From the NCBI GenBank assembly GCA_903939115.1, contig CAJAFV010000077.1:40521-104520 (forward strand): DNA of 64,000 nt, read 5' to 3'. Numbering within the stretch: position 1 is the stretch's first letter; the number at the start of each line of letters is the position of its first letter. This document shows positions 26,101 through 34,764 of the stretch, piece after piece. The DNA comes from an uncultured Geobacteraceae bacterium. GTDB lineage: Bacteria > Desulfobacterota > Desulfuromonadia > Geobacterales > Pseudopelobacteraceae. The position numbers were made by a program, and so were the translations under genes. The notes below the pieces were generated by a model. The model was not told the origin of the DNA. It saw nothing but the letters and a program-made list of their open reading frames with translations, and did not search any database.

Positions 26101-27156
26101 TCAGCGTAATACTCCAGGTGCTAAGATACTGACAACGGCTGCAAACATGTCGGCCTTCCGGATAGCGAGACGACACTCTTGGTCCTCCGGGCATGACCTC
26201 TTCAAACAGATGCTACAGGGCATGCTGGATTGGAGCGCAATGTGACGGGGACCTTGGGGACCATTACGCCTGGCGTCGGTGGCGCGGTAGAAAGAAACAG
26301 TCGGTGTGCCAACGGCAGCGGCAATATGGATCGGCCCCGTATCCCCTCCCACCGCAAGATCTACCTTCTTCAGAAGTGCACAGAAACTTTTCAGCGGCAG
26401 TCGTGGCAGGAGTAACGCCCGATTGCCGAGTTCTTTTGTAAGCCACTCGGCCTCACCATGTTCCAGTTCGTTGCCCCACGAGAAGAGAATGCTGGCTGAA
26501 GGAAACCGGTCCAGTACGAGCCGTCCCAGTTCGAGCCACTCTTCAATAGACCATTTTTTCGTTTCCCAGGTGGTTCCGGTATGGAACAGTAGATGCGTAT
26601 CCCCTTTTGTCGCGCGCAGCAACTCCCCGGCAGCCTGGTCATCCTCGGGGCTTGTCTGGATATGGCTGGTAAGGGCAAAGGAGGAATAGCTCTCGTTAAA
26701 AGCAGAACTAACAATTTTCAGCGAGCGGTTGGAGATATGGTGGTCATCCGGCCCAAGTGGAATGTGATGGTTAGTGAAGAGCAGGTTCAGCGATTCGCGG
26801 ACGCCAGTGCGGTCAAAGCCGTAACGATGCGGCCCGCCCGCAAGTGCGGCAATAATGCCGCTCTTTATGTTTCCCTGGAGGTCAAATAATATATCATATG
26901 ATGCAGTGCGCAGTCGCCTGACGATCGCACCTACTTCACGGCAGGTGTTGGCAGCAAACGGCGCTTTGCGCCATGTCCGCGTATTGACACTAATCACGCT
27001 CCTGATCAGGGGATGCCCTTCCAGGATGGCTTTATTCTGCTCCTCTACTATCCAGTCGATCTCAGCTCCGGGGGCCGCCTGACGCAGATAGTCGAGCACC
27101 GGCAAGGCGTGGATAATGTCGCCGAGGGCGGATAATTTGACAATCAGGATACGCAT
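26101..27156 (-). CDS. waaC: Lipopolysaccharide heptosyltransferase I
   Basis: 351-residue GT9 enzyme. N-terminal MRILIVKLSALGDIIHALPVL is the WaaC signature. LLFHTGTTWETKKW and the donor-site GGDTGPIHIAAAVGTPTVSFYRATDA are also present, followed by a Cys-rich C-terminus (CSICLKRSCPEDQEC). Adds the first L,D-heptose to Kdo of the LPS inner core, at the cytoplasmic face. ATG 27156 is chosen because the family starts there; its stop-start junction with the upstream GT9 gene is TGACATG. Confidence 0.93.
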   Translation of the reverse strand: MRILIVKLSALGDIIHALPVLDYLRQAAPGAEIDWIVEEQNKAILEGHPLIRSVISVNTRTWRKAPFAANTCREVGAIVRRLRTASYDILFDLQGNIKSGIIAALAGGPHRYGFDRTGVRESLNLLFTNHHIPLGPDDHHISNRSLKIVSSAFNESYSSFALTSHIQTSPEDDQAAGELLRATKGDTHLLFHTGTTWETKKWSIEEWLELGRLVLDRFPSASILFSWGNELEHGEAEWLTKELGNRALLLPRLPLKSFCALLKKVDLAVGGDTGPIHIAAAVGTPTVSFYRATDARRNGPQGPRHIALQSSMPCSICLKRSCPEDQECRLAIRKADMFAAVVSILAPGVLR

Positions 27157-27157
27157 G

Positions 27158-28168
27158 TCACTGCTCTTCGAATAACATTTTTTTTGCTGCAGTAGCAACT
27201 TCATCAACTGAAATCCGTGTCATGCACTCCAGAGAAGGTAAATGGTGGCACTTCTTACCGTTACACGGAACGCAGGGGACCTCCGGATGGCGTATTACTA
27301 CATGCCCACTGCCGACAGGGCCGGTTCGCTCGGGATCAATAGCGCCGAACAGTCCTATCACTCTGGTTCCAACTGCCGTTGCGAGATGAAGAGGACCGGT
27401 ATCACCGCTTACCAGCAGTTTACATCGCTGTAGCACTGCGCCCAGTTGGGTGAGGGACATCTTTCCAACCAGATTGAGCGGTTTGACCCGAGCGGTGTTC
27501 ATGACCAGTTCAGCTAAGTCAAGCTCATCAGGCCCACCGATCAGAATTATCCCGGCACCGAGTTCTCCAGCCAGGCGATCTCCCAACTGCGCAAAGGATT
27601 GCGGCGACCAGCACTTGATACGATTGCTCGCCCCCAAATTCAGGGCGATCAGAGGTTTTTCGCCCCTTCCAGTTATCGGAATCTGCTCGGATGCAAACTG
27701 TGTATCATCCTCGCCAAGATACAGTTCCAGGTTAAAGTCGGCATCTTTCACATTAATTCCAAGCGGGGCAAGGGTTTCAAGGTGGTTCGCTACCGCATGT
27801 ACCCTCCTGTGCCTTGTCTTATGGTAGACTAGCACTCTGCAAGGGAAAGCGGCCATAACCAGTAACCAGACCTTTAAAGTGCTTCGTTGGAAATTAATCA
27901 CCAGATCATAGTTTTCGTTATGTACTTCATGCCAGAGTGCAGTAAAAGCGCTCAAGCTGCGATGATCTCCTTTACGGTCAAAGTGCAGCACCCTGCGGAT
28001 ATGAGGATTGTGCTCAAAGAGACACTTTGTCCCCCGTGCACCGACCATGATGTCAACGTGCGCATCAGGAAGATGTTCCTTGAGTGCGCGGAGTGCAGGG
28101 GAAATATGCAGCAGGTCACCAATGGCACCCGGCTTGATGATGAGGATACGCTCTGCTTTCAGATTCAT
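27158..28168 (-). CDS. GT9 heptosyltransferase-family glycosyltransferase
   Basis: 336 residues. RILIIKPGAIGDLLHISPALRAL opens a GT9 domain; LIALNLGASNRIKCWSPQSFAQLG and VSGDTGPLHLATAVGTRVIGLFGAIDPERTGP form the donor site, and VPCVPCNGKKCHHLPSLECM is a typical C-terminal Cys-rich tail. It transfers heptose or a related sugar to the LPS core; WaaF or WaaQ roles are possible. ATG 28168 (RBS AGGGG) is preferred. An ATG at 28195 that overlaps the hipA stop (TGATG) is the alternative. Confidence 0.9.
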   Translation of the reverse strand: MNLKAERILIIKPGAIGDLLHISPALRALKEHLPDAHVDIMVGARGTKCLFEHNPHIRRVLHFDRKGDHRSLSAFTALWHEVHNENYDLVINFQRSTLKVWLLVMAAFPCRVLVYHKTRHRRVHAVANHLETLAPLGINVKDADFNLELYLGEDDTQFASEQIPITGRGEKPLIALNLGASNRIKCWSPQSFAQLGDRLAGELGAGIILIGGPDELDLAELVMNTARVKPLNLVGKMSLTQLGAVLQRCKLLVSGDTGPLHLATAVGTRVIGLFGAIDPERTGPVGSGHVVIRHPEVPCVPCNGKKCHHLPSLECMTRISVDEVATAAKKMLFEEQ

Positions 28169-28194
28169 ACGGCCCCTGTCTAAGAATGTCAGCA

Positions 28195-29553
28195 TCAGAA
28201 AGGATGGTGCCTGATAATTCGCGGGCCACTGGCCATCTGCTGTAAAACAGCATGGTTTTCGCGGCACAATTTTCGGAACGGCTCCGAAATTCTCATATCC
28301 TCGCATGTCTCCCGCCAAAACCGCATGGCGTGTTCATACATGTCACCAAAATCACCGGTTATGGGTGGTCGATACGTACCTGACGATAGCTCTTCGCCTT
28401 CCTTTGGCCTGTAAAACATCGGCAGCATATCATAAATTGGAGCGAGCTTGAACTTTGTACGCTCCTCATTTACCGGGATCAACGAGATATTGCCGTGATG
28501 TCGGTCCGTGTTGGCGATCAAGCGGCCAAACAGATCCAGTTTAGTGATGTTTGCAGCATCTTCCGAGGAGAGCATTTTCCCGGAGAGTAATTTATCTGCT
28601 GCTGCAGTCCAATTGCTTCCAACCCCAATAAATTCGGCGTCTACAACAGATAACGAGTTAACCGGAGTTCTTCCGAATAATCCGGCACGGTCAAAACGGT
28701 CCACTTCCAGAAAAGTCCTGTTACCGATCTGATGAATTCTTGACAGCGCTGAAGTTATCCCCATATCTCTAATAATGGTGAGGGCAATATGTTCACATAC
28801 CAGCAGGTCTGACCAACGCTGACCGTAAGGAGTTGACAACAGGGGGGAAAACTTGACCAATACTCTTGTGGGAGCGTCACTGATCTCAGTTAATGTCGTA
28901 AACTTCGGCTGCTCACCGCCAGCAGAAGAGCCGATCGTGTCACCGGCCATCACTTTATTTGCTAATTCAGGGTAATCATCCGGAGCGCAGAGAGCCGGTT
29001 GAAGCCGTGAAGCGGTCATATAACGGGAGAGTGATTCTTCGCCAACAATCAGGTCGCCTACGGTATCTTCACCACGCCTTGACAGAGCAATGAGAATATC
29101 CTCCTCCTGCCAACTCGTGAGGCGTTCAGAAAGTCCAAGTTCCACTGCGAAGCGCTGCGCAAAGGCACGCCCGACAAAACCATCCGGTTTCTGATCATAA
29201 ATGAACCAGGGGATAGCCGGATAATGCCGTGTCGCCCAACCCTTACCCACCCACCAATAGCCGCCATGCAGTGACCATAACGTACCGGTTAGGTAGGCAT
29301 CACCATTCACGTCAATCCGATATACGGGCAGTTGGTGGCCAATGCCGCGCAGATCACGCGGTCGGGCATAGGTGCTTGCTCTGGCCTGGCCAAAGGAGAT
29401 AACTCTTGTGCCGACTTGTTTCACCAGGCGCGAAAGTGTTGCCGGGCTTATGTCACCCAGAAGCTGCCTTAGTTTCCTTGATGGTAGCGGCCTATCGTAG
29501 AGGAGTGTGAACAGCTTGTTTGTTGTTTCGTTGTTAACAGTCATTTTTGTCAC
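28195..29553 (-). CDS. HipA-family toxin, YjjJ/HipH type
   Basis: About 452 residues (GTG at 29553, or ATG at 29544). The N-terminus carries a winged-helix-like region (about 10-60, RKLRQLLGDISPATLSRLVKQ) in place of a separate HipB. The kinase part has the P-loop-like GSSAGGEQPKF (208-218), VLVKFSP and the catalytic NTDRHHGN (348-355). HipA kinases phosphorylate translation factors and cause growth arrest. YjjJ-type toxins occur without an adjacent antitoxin, as here. It sits between LPS genes. Confidence 0.9.
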   Translation of the reverse strand: MTKMTVNNETTNKLFTLLYDRPLPSRKLRQLLGDISPATLSRLVKQVGTRVISFGQARASTYARPRDLRGIGHQLPVYRIDVNGDAYLTGTLWSLHGGYWWVGKGWATRHYPAIPWFIYDQKPDGFVGRAFAQRFAVELGLSERLTSWQEEDILIALSRRGEDTVGDLIVGEESLSRYMTASRLQPALCAPDDYPELANKVMAGDTIGSSAGGEQPKFTTLTEISDAPTRVLVKFSPLLSTPYGQRWSDLLVCEHIALTIIRDMGITSALSRIHQIGNRTFLEVDRFDRAGLFGRTPVNSLSVVDAEFIGVGSNWTAAADKLLSGKMLSSEDAANITKLDLFGRLIANTDRHHGNISLIPVNEERTKFKLAPIYDMLPMFYRPKEGEELSSGTYRPPITGDFGDMYEHAMRFWRETCEDMRISEPFRKLCRENHAVLQQMASGPRIIRHHPF

Positions 29554-29561
29554 GCTTTACT

Positions 29562-29581
29562 GAAATGATACTGGAATGATA
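29562..29581. promoter_or_regulatory. Phased direct repeat upstream of the hipA-like gene
   Basis: GAAATGATA (29562-29570) and GGAATGATA (29573-29581) are 11 bp apart, one helical turn, just upstream of the start. The built-in N-terminal HTH of the toxin makes an autoregulatory operator plausible. The DNA from 29554 to 29786 is AT-rich and otherwise empty. Confidence 0.35.
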
Positions 29582-29786
29582 ATGTCTAAATATAGTTTAT
29601 AGTAATTAGTAACATATATAATATCAAGTGGCACTAAATGCAATAATAATGACACTTATTTTAAGCTGGCCAATCACTGCAGGGTGGGCGGTGCCCAGAA
29701 AAAATGAGGGTTGTTTAGGCGGGCTGAAAAAAGTTGGGAAAAGGTGGCTTTTCAGAACAACCTGAGCAATAGGCTCAATATCTTTG

Positions 29787-30068
29787 TTAAAACCTTTGGG
29801 GCCATAATCGTGAGGAGTGATAAACCCTCAGTATTTCTATTCGTTCCCCTTTTTTGCGATACGGGACGATATAAGGTGTCCCATCAATAACCAGCTCTTT
29901 TGTCCCCTCCACACGTCCTGCTCGCCCTATCCCAGGGAAATGCTCAAGACGTTCAACCGCTAAAATAATCTTCACAACCATATCAACGGCTGCTTTGGGA
30001 TTGTCTTGGGCAATATACTTTTCAACCTCTTCAAGGTCACGTTCTGCACGCCTAAGCCATTTGAACAC
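29787..30068 (-). CDS. RelE/ParE-family toxin
   Basis: 93 residues. AERDLEEVEKYIAQDNPKAA, HFPGIGRAGRVEGTKELVI, YIVPYRKKGERIEILRVYHSSRLWP are the typical RelE/ParE layout with a C-terminal basic strand. It is either a gyrase poison (ParE) or a ribosome-dependent mRNase (RelE); the motif set does not decide. It overlaps the antitoxin gene by 17 nt. Confidence 0.92.
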   Translation of the reverse strand: MFKWLRRAERDLEEVEKYIAQDNPKAAVDMVVKIILAVERLEHFPGIGRAGRVEGTKELVIDGTPYIVPYRKKGERIEILRVYHSSRLWPQRF

Positions 30069-30306
30069 GCTTTGTCTCCCACTTGGCTTTTAGTTCATCG
30101 TGACTGATCCATTCGGCTGTTGGTGATTCCGCTTCTTGAAGAGCTTCCTGAATCCCCTTAATTTGCCACTCATTCACATCAAGATATGATTCAAGGGCGT
30201 TACCAACAATAAACGATTTGGAACGATTGGTAGCTTTCGCCAGTTTTTCCAAGCGGGTTTTTATGCCCGGCTCTATTCTCAAATTGATGGCAGCAGCTTT
30301 TTGCAT
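30052..30306 (-). CDS. RHH antitoxin of the RelE/ParE toxin
   Basis: 84 residues. N-terminal AAINLRIEPGIKTRLEKLAKATNRSKSFIVGNAL is a ribbon-helix-helix DNA-binding domain; the C-terminal half (EALQEAESPTAEWISHDELKAKW) is the flexible toxin-binding part. ATG 30306 has an AAGGAGG RBS; the longer frame to 30360 is rejected. The antitoxin precedes the toxin in the transcript, the usual order. Confidence 0.92.
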   Translation of the reverse strand: MQKAAAINLRIEPGIKTRLEKLAKATNRSKSFIVGNALESYLDVNEWQIKGIQEALQEAESPTAEWISHDELKAKWETKRVQMA

Positions 30307-30321
30307 AACGGCCTCCTTGTG

Positions 30322-30360
30322 ATACAATGTATTGCAAATGTACCTTGTTTGCCGGTACAT
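30322..30360. promoter_or_regulatory. Operator-like palindromes of the toxin-antitoxin operon
   Basis: ATACAATGTAT (30322-30332) is a perfect odd-centred palindrome. ATGTACC (30338-30344) and GGTACAT (30354-30360) form a second inverted repeat. Both lie directly upstream of the antitoxin RBS and share a TGTA core, as expected for RHH autorepression sites. Confidence 0.6.
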
Positions 30361-30507
30361 GGCAATAACTTAAAACCGCCAACGTAGACCCGCTAAAACT
30401 GACGAACCAGCCAGGTCGACAGACCCAACCCCACCAACTAACTGACCACCGCAAGTAATAGGAGCAACAAGTGCCAGCCCAACCGGCATCTCCGTTTACA
30501 GGCAGCT

Positions 30508-31596
30508 TCATCGGTTTCTGACAGAAGCCACTCCGCTCATGACTTGCAGCAGATGGATCGGATCGTGCTCCTGTGCCAGTATACTCGAAGCAGCACAGGC
30601 TCTGGCGCTATAGGTTGCCCAATCGGTCAGTACCCGGTCAATGGCGATTGCAAGAGCGGCAGGTGTTCGCTCGGCAATAGTAATGCCGGCACCGAAGCGC
30701 TCTACCTGATCCCCGGGCCATGTGCCCTTGGTGGCGATCACCGGTGCGCCATGCAGCAGCGCGTCAAGGACAATACCGCTTACCTGACTGGAAAACTGCT
30801 CTTGTGCATAGGGAGCAAGTACCAGTGCCCCTCGAAAGCGGGCCAGATATTCTACTCTGTCCGGTGCCGTGGCATCAGCCTGGAGTCCCTGATATCCCGA
30901 AGAAAGCAGCGCACGTACCGCTGCCCCCTCACGGTGCCCGTGCCTATCGGCATGTTTCTGCGACACCTGCACTATTAGTGGCAATATCCTCTCCTCATGA
31001 GCCCACTGGACAGCAAGTGAGGCAACAATATCTAAACCCTTGTTGATACGCGCTGCACCGGCCATGAGCAGGTGGGAAAACGGCTCTGGTTGCGGTAGAT
31101 TGTTTTCCGCGAGGACAGGATAGGGGACGCAGACAACATGTTTCCAGCCTGTTTCGCGCAGCGCCTCGGCGACTATTTCAGTCGGAGTGATGGCAAGTGC
31201 ATGTGTGCGGGCCAGATCTGCGAACGGCAGGAAGCATTTATCGCGGAGTGTTGTGGGGGGGCGATGGAAAAAAAGTCGTGCATGGATGGGCAGGCACCCG
31301 TTACGAGCCGCAGAGAGAGAAACGGCCGCTGCATGACGACCATCAGCGGTCAAAACCAGAAAAGGCTGATCCTCGCGCACGGCCCGAAAAATTGTTCTCC
31401 ATTCGGCAAGCCTTGCACCAACTCGAGGTTCCCGGGAACAAACATGTACCCCCGGCATGTTGGCAAGCATATTGTCGGCGTCTGGATGGGCATATACCTC
31501 CAGCTCATTACCTTCAGCACTCGCACCAACGGCCCGGACAAAGTCAGCGTAGTGACCGCTTGCTGTGCGGAGATTTGGTTCAATGATTAGCTCCAT
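30508..31596 (-). CDS. Glycosyltransferase (GT-B, GT4-like)
   Basis: 362 residues without signal peptide. The N-terminal half is a diverged Rossmann domain; the C-terminal half has SHLLMAGAARINKGLDIVASLAVQW and VLAPYAQEQFSSQVSGIVLDALLHGAPVIATKGTWPGDQVERFGAG, the donor-binding pattern of GT4 enzymes. Likely adds a sugar to the outer core or O-chain. It is the last gene of the sugar block, 4 nt after the GT2 gene. Confidence 0.82.
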   Translation of the reverse strand: MELIIEPNLRTASGHYADFVRAVGASAEGNELEVYAHPDADNMLANMPGVHVCSREPRVGARLAEWRTIFRAVREDQPFLVLTADGRHAAAVSLSAARNGCLPIHARLFFHRPPTTLRDKCFLPFADLARTHALAITPTEIVAEALRETGWKHVVCVPYPVLAENNLPQPEPFSHLLMAGAARINKGLDIVASLAVQWAHEERILPLIVQVSQKHADRHGHREGAAVRALLSSGYQGLQADATAPDRVEYLARFRGALVLAPYAQEQFSSQVSGIVLDALLHGAPVIATKGTWPGDQVERFGAGITIAERTPAALAIAIDRVLTDWATYSARACAASSILAQEHDPIHLLQVMSGVASVRNR

Positions 31597-31600
31597 AATT

Positions 31601-32509
31601 TCAAGGGCAGTTACGGCGATGTTGCCATTTAGTCAATCGCATCACCATCCGGCCAAGTTCCAAAATCAGCAATGCAAGCAACCTGTTTTTCCCTGTAAGC
31701 CTGGCAAGATAACCACGGTATCGAAGCGTTTCTGCCCAGAGGAAAACCCGAGGGAGCCCATGGTAAAGTTGCATATTCTTGCGTGCTGTTATCAGCATGG
31801 AATTGGTACACCGTATTTCCCGACTTTCATTATATCCTGGCGGTTTCGGGTACACCCGGTAAGCGCAGACAGGGTAGTCCACAAATCCCATCAAGCCTTT
31901 TGCAGCAATTCTCAGGCAGTAGTCCCAGTCCTCTATAACAAGATTTTCGTCATAGGTATAATCGCGATAAAGTTGACGCCTTCCGAGATATATTGACCCG
32001 GCGAGACACCAGTTAAAAATCAGTTCCGAAGCAATGGCCTTATCGTCAAGCAGATACTTCTTTCTGCCATGGTATATCTCTTCAATGCCGCTTTCATTCA
32101 ACTGCTCATCTGACTCATCAACAACACGGTAATCCCCAACAACAAACATTTTTTCCGGGTGCTCAGACAAATATCTGGTTCTGACTTCAATCCCTCCGGA
32201 CAGCAGATAATCGTCACTGGCAAGAATGACAATAAAATCACCGCACGATTTCTCAAAAAGCTCATTAAGCGTAGCTGACAATCCCTTGTTAGCCCGAGAG
32301 GTAAATTCAAATTTACAGTTGATTCGATCCCTGTTTGCTTCGTACCATTCATCCACAGTGCGGGTCGATGCATCAGTGGAACCATCATCGATAATCAGAA
32401 TCTCAGTATTTGAATAGCCGTTATCAACAGCACTTTCCAGGCACCTGACAATATACCTGTCGTGATTGTACAGGGGAATTAGTATGCTGACCAAAGGGGA
32501 ATTATCCAT
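31601..32509 (-). CDS. GT2-family glycosyltransferase
   Basis: 302 residues. N-terminal PLVSILIPLYNHDRYIVRCL, IIDDGSTDAST and the metal-binding SDDYL are a GT-A GT2 domain; VIEDWDYCLRIA is the acceptor-site ED motif. The C-terminus has a weakly hydrophobic, basic stretch that may touch the membrane. It shares one base with the upstream aminotransferase gene (start 32509). The sugar it transfers cannot be told. Confidence 0.9.
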   Translation of the reverse strand: MDNSPLVSILIPLYNHDRYIVRCLESAVDNGYSNTEILIIDDGSTDASTRTVDEWYEANRDRINCKFEFTSRANKGLSATLNELFEKSCGDFIVILASDDYLLSGGIEVRTRYLSEHPEKMFVVGDYRVVDESDEQLNESGIEEIYHGRKKYLLDDKAIASELIFNWCLAGSIYLGRRQLYRDYTYDENLVIEDWDYCLRIAAKGLMGFVDYPVCAYRVYPKPPGYNESREIRCTNSMLITARKNMQLYHGLPRVFLWAETLRYRGYLARLTGKNRLLALLILELGRMVMRLTKWQHRRNCP

Positions 32510-33615
32510 CAGACATTCTCAATTATTGCATCTACTAACGCTACCACTCGATCGACCGCCATGGCATCCATGTGTGGTCCGATCGGTAGGCTCAATGTTT
32601 CTAAAGCCATCTTTTCGGCCAAAGGAAAGGCACCGCTAGAAAAACCAAGTTCATTGTAAGCCTCCTGCCTGTGAGGAGGAATCGGATAATGAACAAGAGT
32701 GCCTATCCCGTCAGCGTACAGTTTGTCTTGTAGTTGTTGTCTTATTCCAGTCCTGATAACAAACAGATGCCAGACCGGGTCAACTTTCTCGGCAACATAC
32801 GGTAACTTAAGGGTATTAGCACATATGTTTGTCAGATACTGCTGTGCAACAAGTCGCCGGCGCTCGTTCCATTCATCAAGCCTTGATAGCTTCACCCTTA
32901 AAAAAGCAGCCTGCAGCTCATCCAGACGCGAATTGTAGCCTTTTAAATCGTTTATATATTTGACTTTCGAACCATAATTACGTAACACACTAATCCGTTC
33001 AGCCAGAATATCATCGTTAGTAGTGACTGCACCACCGTCACCTATTGCTCCAAGATTTTTCCCCGGATAAAAACTAAATCCAGCAGCATCACCAAGACTC
33101 CCGGTCCGGCGGTCTTTGTAGCGTGCTCCATGCGCCTGCGCACAATCTTCAATAACCTTAAGACCATGTTTTTGCGCAATGACGTTGATAGGGTCCATAT
33201 CTGCCGTTTGCCCGTACAGATGGACCACCATGATCGCTTTTGTTTTTGGGGTTATAGCTTGTTCGATTTTTGCCGGATCGATATTGTAGGTGCGCACATC
33301 GGGTTCAACGGGGACAGGGGTTGCCCCTGCATGGGTTACCGCCAACCATGTGGCAATATAGGTGTTGGATGGAACGATGACTTCGTCGCCCGGGCCGATT
33401 CCATACGCCCGAACGATCAGGTGGAGTGCGTCAAGTCCGTTGGCGACTCCGATACAATATTTCGATTCACAATAGGCGGCAAACTCAGCTTCAAATGCTT
33501 CCACTTCGGTGCCGAGAATGTACCAACCGGATTCCATTACGCGCCGATAGGCAGCATCAAGTTCGTCTTTCAGTTCGATATAGGGTGCTTTAAGATCGAG
33601 AAAAGGAATGTTCAT
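32509..33615 (-). CDS. DegT/DnrJ/EryC1-type sugar aminotransferase (FdtB/QdtB-like)
   Basis: 368 residues, PLP-dependent. The start [30 protein letters not shown] and the PLP-binding Lys in [18 protein letters not shown] match the family. With the FdtA-like ketoisomerase two genes upstream, it should aminate C3 of dTDP-3-keto-6-deoxyhexose to give dTDP-3-amino-3,6-dideoxyhexose (Fuc3N or Qui3N). That role is inferred from the partner gene. The ATG at 33615 overlaps the hepT stop by 4 nt. Confidence 0.93.
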   Translation of the reverse strand: MNIPFLDLKAPYIELKDELDAAYRRVMESGWYILGTEVEAFEAEFAAYCESKYCIGVANGLDALHLIVRAYGIGPGDEVIVPSNTYIATWLAVTHAGATPVPVEPDVRTYNIDPAKIEQAITPKTKAIMVVHLYGQTADMDPINVIAQKHGLKVIEDCAQAHGARYKDRRTGSLGDAAGFSFYPGKNLGAIGDGGAVTTNDDILAERISVLRNYGSKVKYINDLKGYNSRLDELQAAFLRVKLSRLDEWNERRRLVAQQYLTNICANTLKLPYVAEKVDPVWHLFVIRTGIRQQLQDKLYADGIGTLVHYPIPPHRQEAYNELGFSSGAFPLAEKMALETLSLPIGPHMDAMAVDRVVALVDAIIENV

Positions 33616-34067
33616 TTGGTCGCTCTTTCATATTTTTTACAGTACTGTATCGTCCGTTCAATTCCGTCAAGTAAATGCGGTGTCAATAAAAGCACTTTAC
33701 CAAATATCTCGTGAATTGCCTCCGGAAGATATTCATGTGCGATATCATTCCTAATCATACGAATCTCAACAAAAACATCACTACTCACGATCAGTTCTTT
33801 CTTCTCTGCCCTGTTGATTCTATCTCTGATTGTGCCTTGCGTGTCCAGGTCCAATTCATCGACCAACCGAAAAATTTTCTGAATCAAAATATCGCTCAAA
33901 CGCGCAAATCTGCCGGTAAATGACTCAAAACTTTCGAGTTCTTCCGGTTCATACGATTCCTTTATGCCTATGGCACTGCATTTATTAAATGAATAGCGCA
34001 GTACTTCTCTGGCATCAACAAGCACCTTCAGCTCATTTTCCAACAGTTTCTGCATCTGATCGGTCAT
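33612..34067 (-). CDS. hepT: HepT-like HEPN toxin
   Basis: 151 residues, all helical. RNDIAHEY near residue 111 is the Rx4HxY motif of HEPN RNases of the HepT type; the Tyr is the residue AMPylated by MntA in studied pairs. The protein likely cleaves RNA when not modified. It overlaps mntA upstream and the aminotransferase downstream by 4 nt each, so it is locked into the sugar operon. It could be a domesticated, non-toxic pair. Confidence 0.85.
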   Translation of the reverse strand: MTDQMQKLLENELKVLVDAREVLRYSFNKCSAIGIKESYEPEELESFESFTGRFARLSDILIQKIFRLVDELDLDTQGTIRDRINRAEKKELIVSSDVFVEIRMIRNDIAHEYLPEAIHEIFGKVLLLTPHLLDGIERTIQYCKKYERATK

Positions 34068-34345
34068 AACTTTACCCCTGTAGCAAGCGCCAGTTTCACA
34101 AATGGATCAGAATCATCAGCCGCCAGGACAATATCAATTTTCTGCTCACCGATAAGCTCATACAGCCTCATCTTGATAGTTCTTTTGTCGTCACTGGTAA
34201 GTCTGTCCGACATGACGAGCAGATCAATGTCACCGCCCTTTTTGGTGTCGTCAACGCGAGAGCCAAACAGATAGACACCGGCATTGCTGTCAAGCTGTTT
34301 CACGGTAGATACAATCGCGGTCTGCTCAACATCCTTAAGCCTCAT
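34064..34345 (-). CDS. mntA: MntA-like minimal nucleotidyltransferase antitoxin
   Basis: 93 residues. YLFGSRVDDTKKGGDIDLLVM holds the nucleotidyltransferase motif GS-x9-DxD (the GS and the paired Asp). In studied pairs MntA adds AMP to a HepT Tyr and so neutralises it. The antitoxin precedes the toxin. It overlaps the ketoisomerase gene by 4 nt (ATGA). The catalytic residues are intact. Confidence 0.86.
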   Translation of the reverse strand: MRLKDVEQTAIVSTVKQLDSNAGVYLFGSRVDDTKKGGDIDLLVMSDRLTSDDKRTIKMRLYELIGEQKIDIVLAADDSDPFVKLALATGVKL

Positions 34346-34764
34346 AAACTGTTTTTACCCCGTACTGCTTCGATAAATGGAGCATAATCACGATAGTAAT
34401 CATCCTCATCATACAGGTTGGAAGCAAGCACCATACAGACCGAGCCGGAGGAGAAGTTGTCAAGCTCGCGCCAGATCATTGGGCAGACATACAGTCCGTA
34501 GTATGATCGATTGAGATTAAAACGTTTCTTCTCATAGCCATCATCCAGTACAACATCAAAACTTCCCGACATGGCAATTATCAGTTGATGAAGCCCTCTG
34601 TGTCCATGCCCACCACGTTCAGCGCCGCCTGGGACGTCGTAGAGATAGTAGACACGTTTGATATCAAAAGGGACATGTCTTCCTCCGCCTTCAATAAAGG
34701 TGAGGTTGCCACGAGGGTCGGTGATTTTGGGAAGATTAATGATTCGGCAATCTTTAATATTCAT
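34342..34764 (-). CDS. dTDP-4-oxo-6-deoxyglucose 3,4-ketoisomerase (FdtA/QdtA family)
   Basis: 140-residue cupin. IINLPKITDPRGNLTFIEG, FDIKRVYYLYDVPGGAERGGHGHRGLHQ and MIWRELDNFSSGSVCMVLASNLYDEDDYYRDY are the WxcM/FdtA signature, with the metal-free active-site His pair in HGHRGLH. It moves the keto group from C4 to C3 of dTDP-4-keto-6-deoxyglucose. Product stereochemistry (FdtA or QdtA) cannot be read. It overlaps the acetyltransferase gene by 11 nt. Confidence 0.93.
   Translation of the reverse strand: MNIKDCRIINLPKITDPRGNLTFIEGGGRHVPFDIKRVYYLYDVPGGAERGGHGHRGLHQLIIAMSGSFDVVLDDGYEKKRFNLNRSYYGLYVCPMIWRELDNFSSGSVCMVLASNLYDEDDYYRDYAPFIEAVRGKNSL

Noticed and set aside
29629..29642. Sigma-54-like TGGCAC...GCAA upstream of the hipA-like gene
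   Set aside because: GG and GC are 8 nt apart instead of 10, and no activator gene is near.
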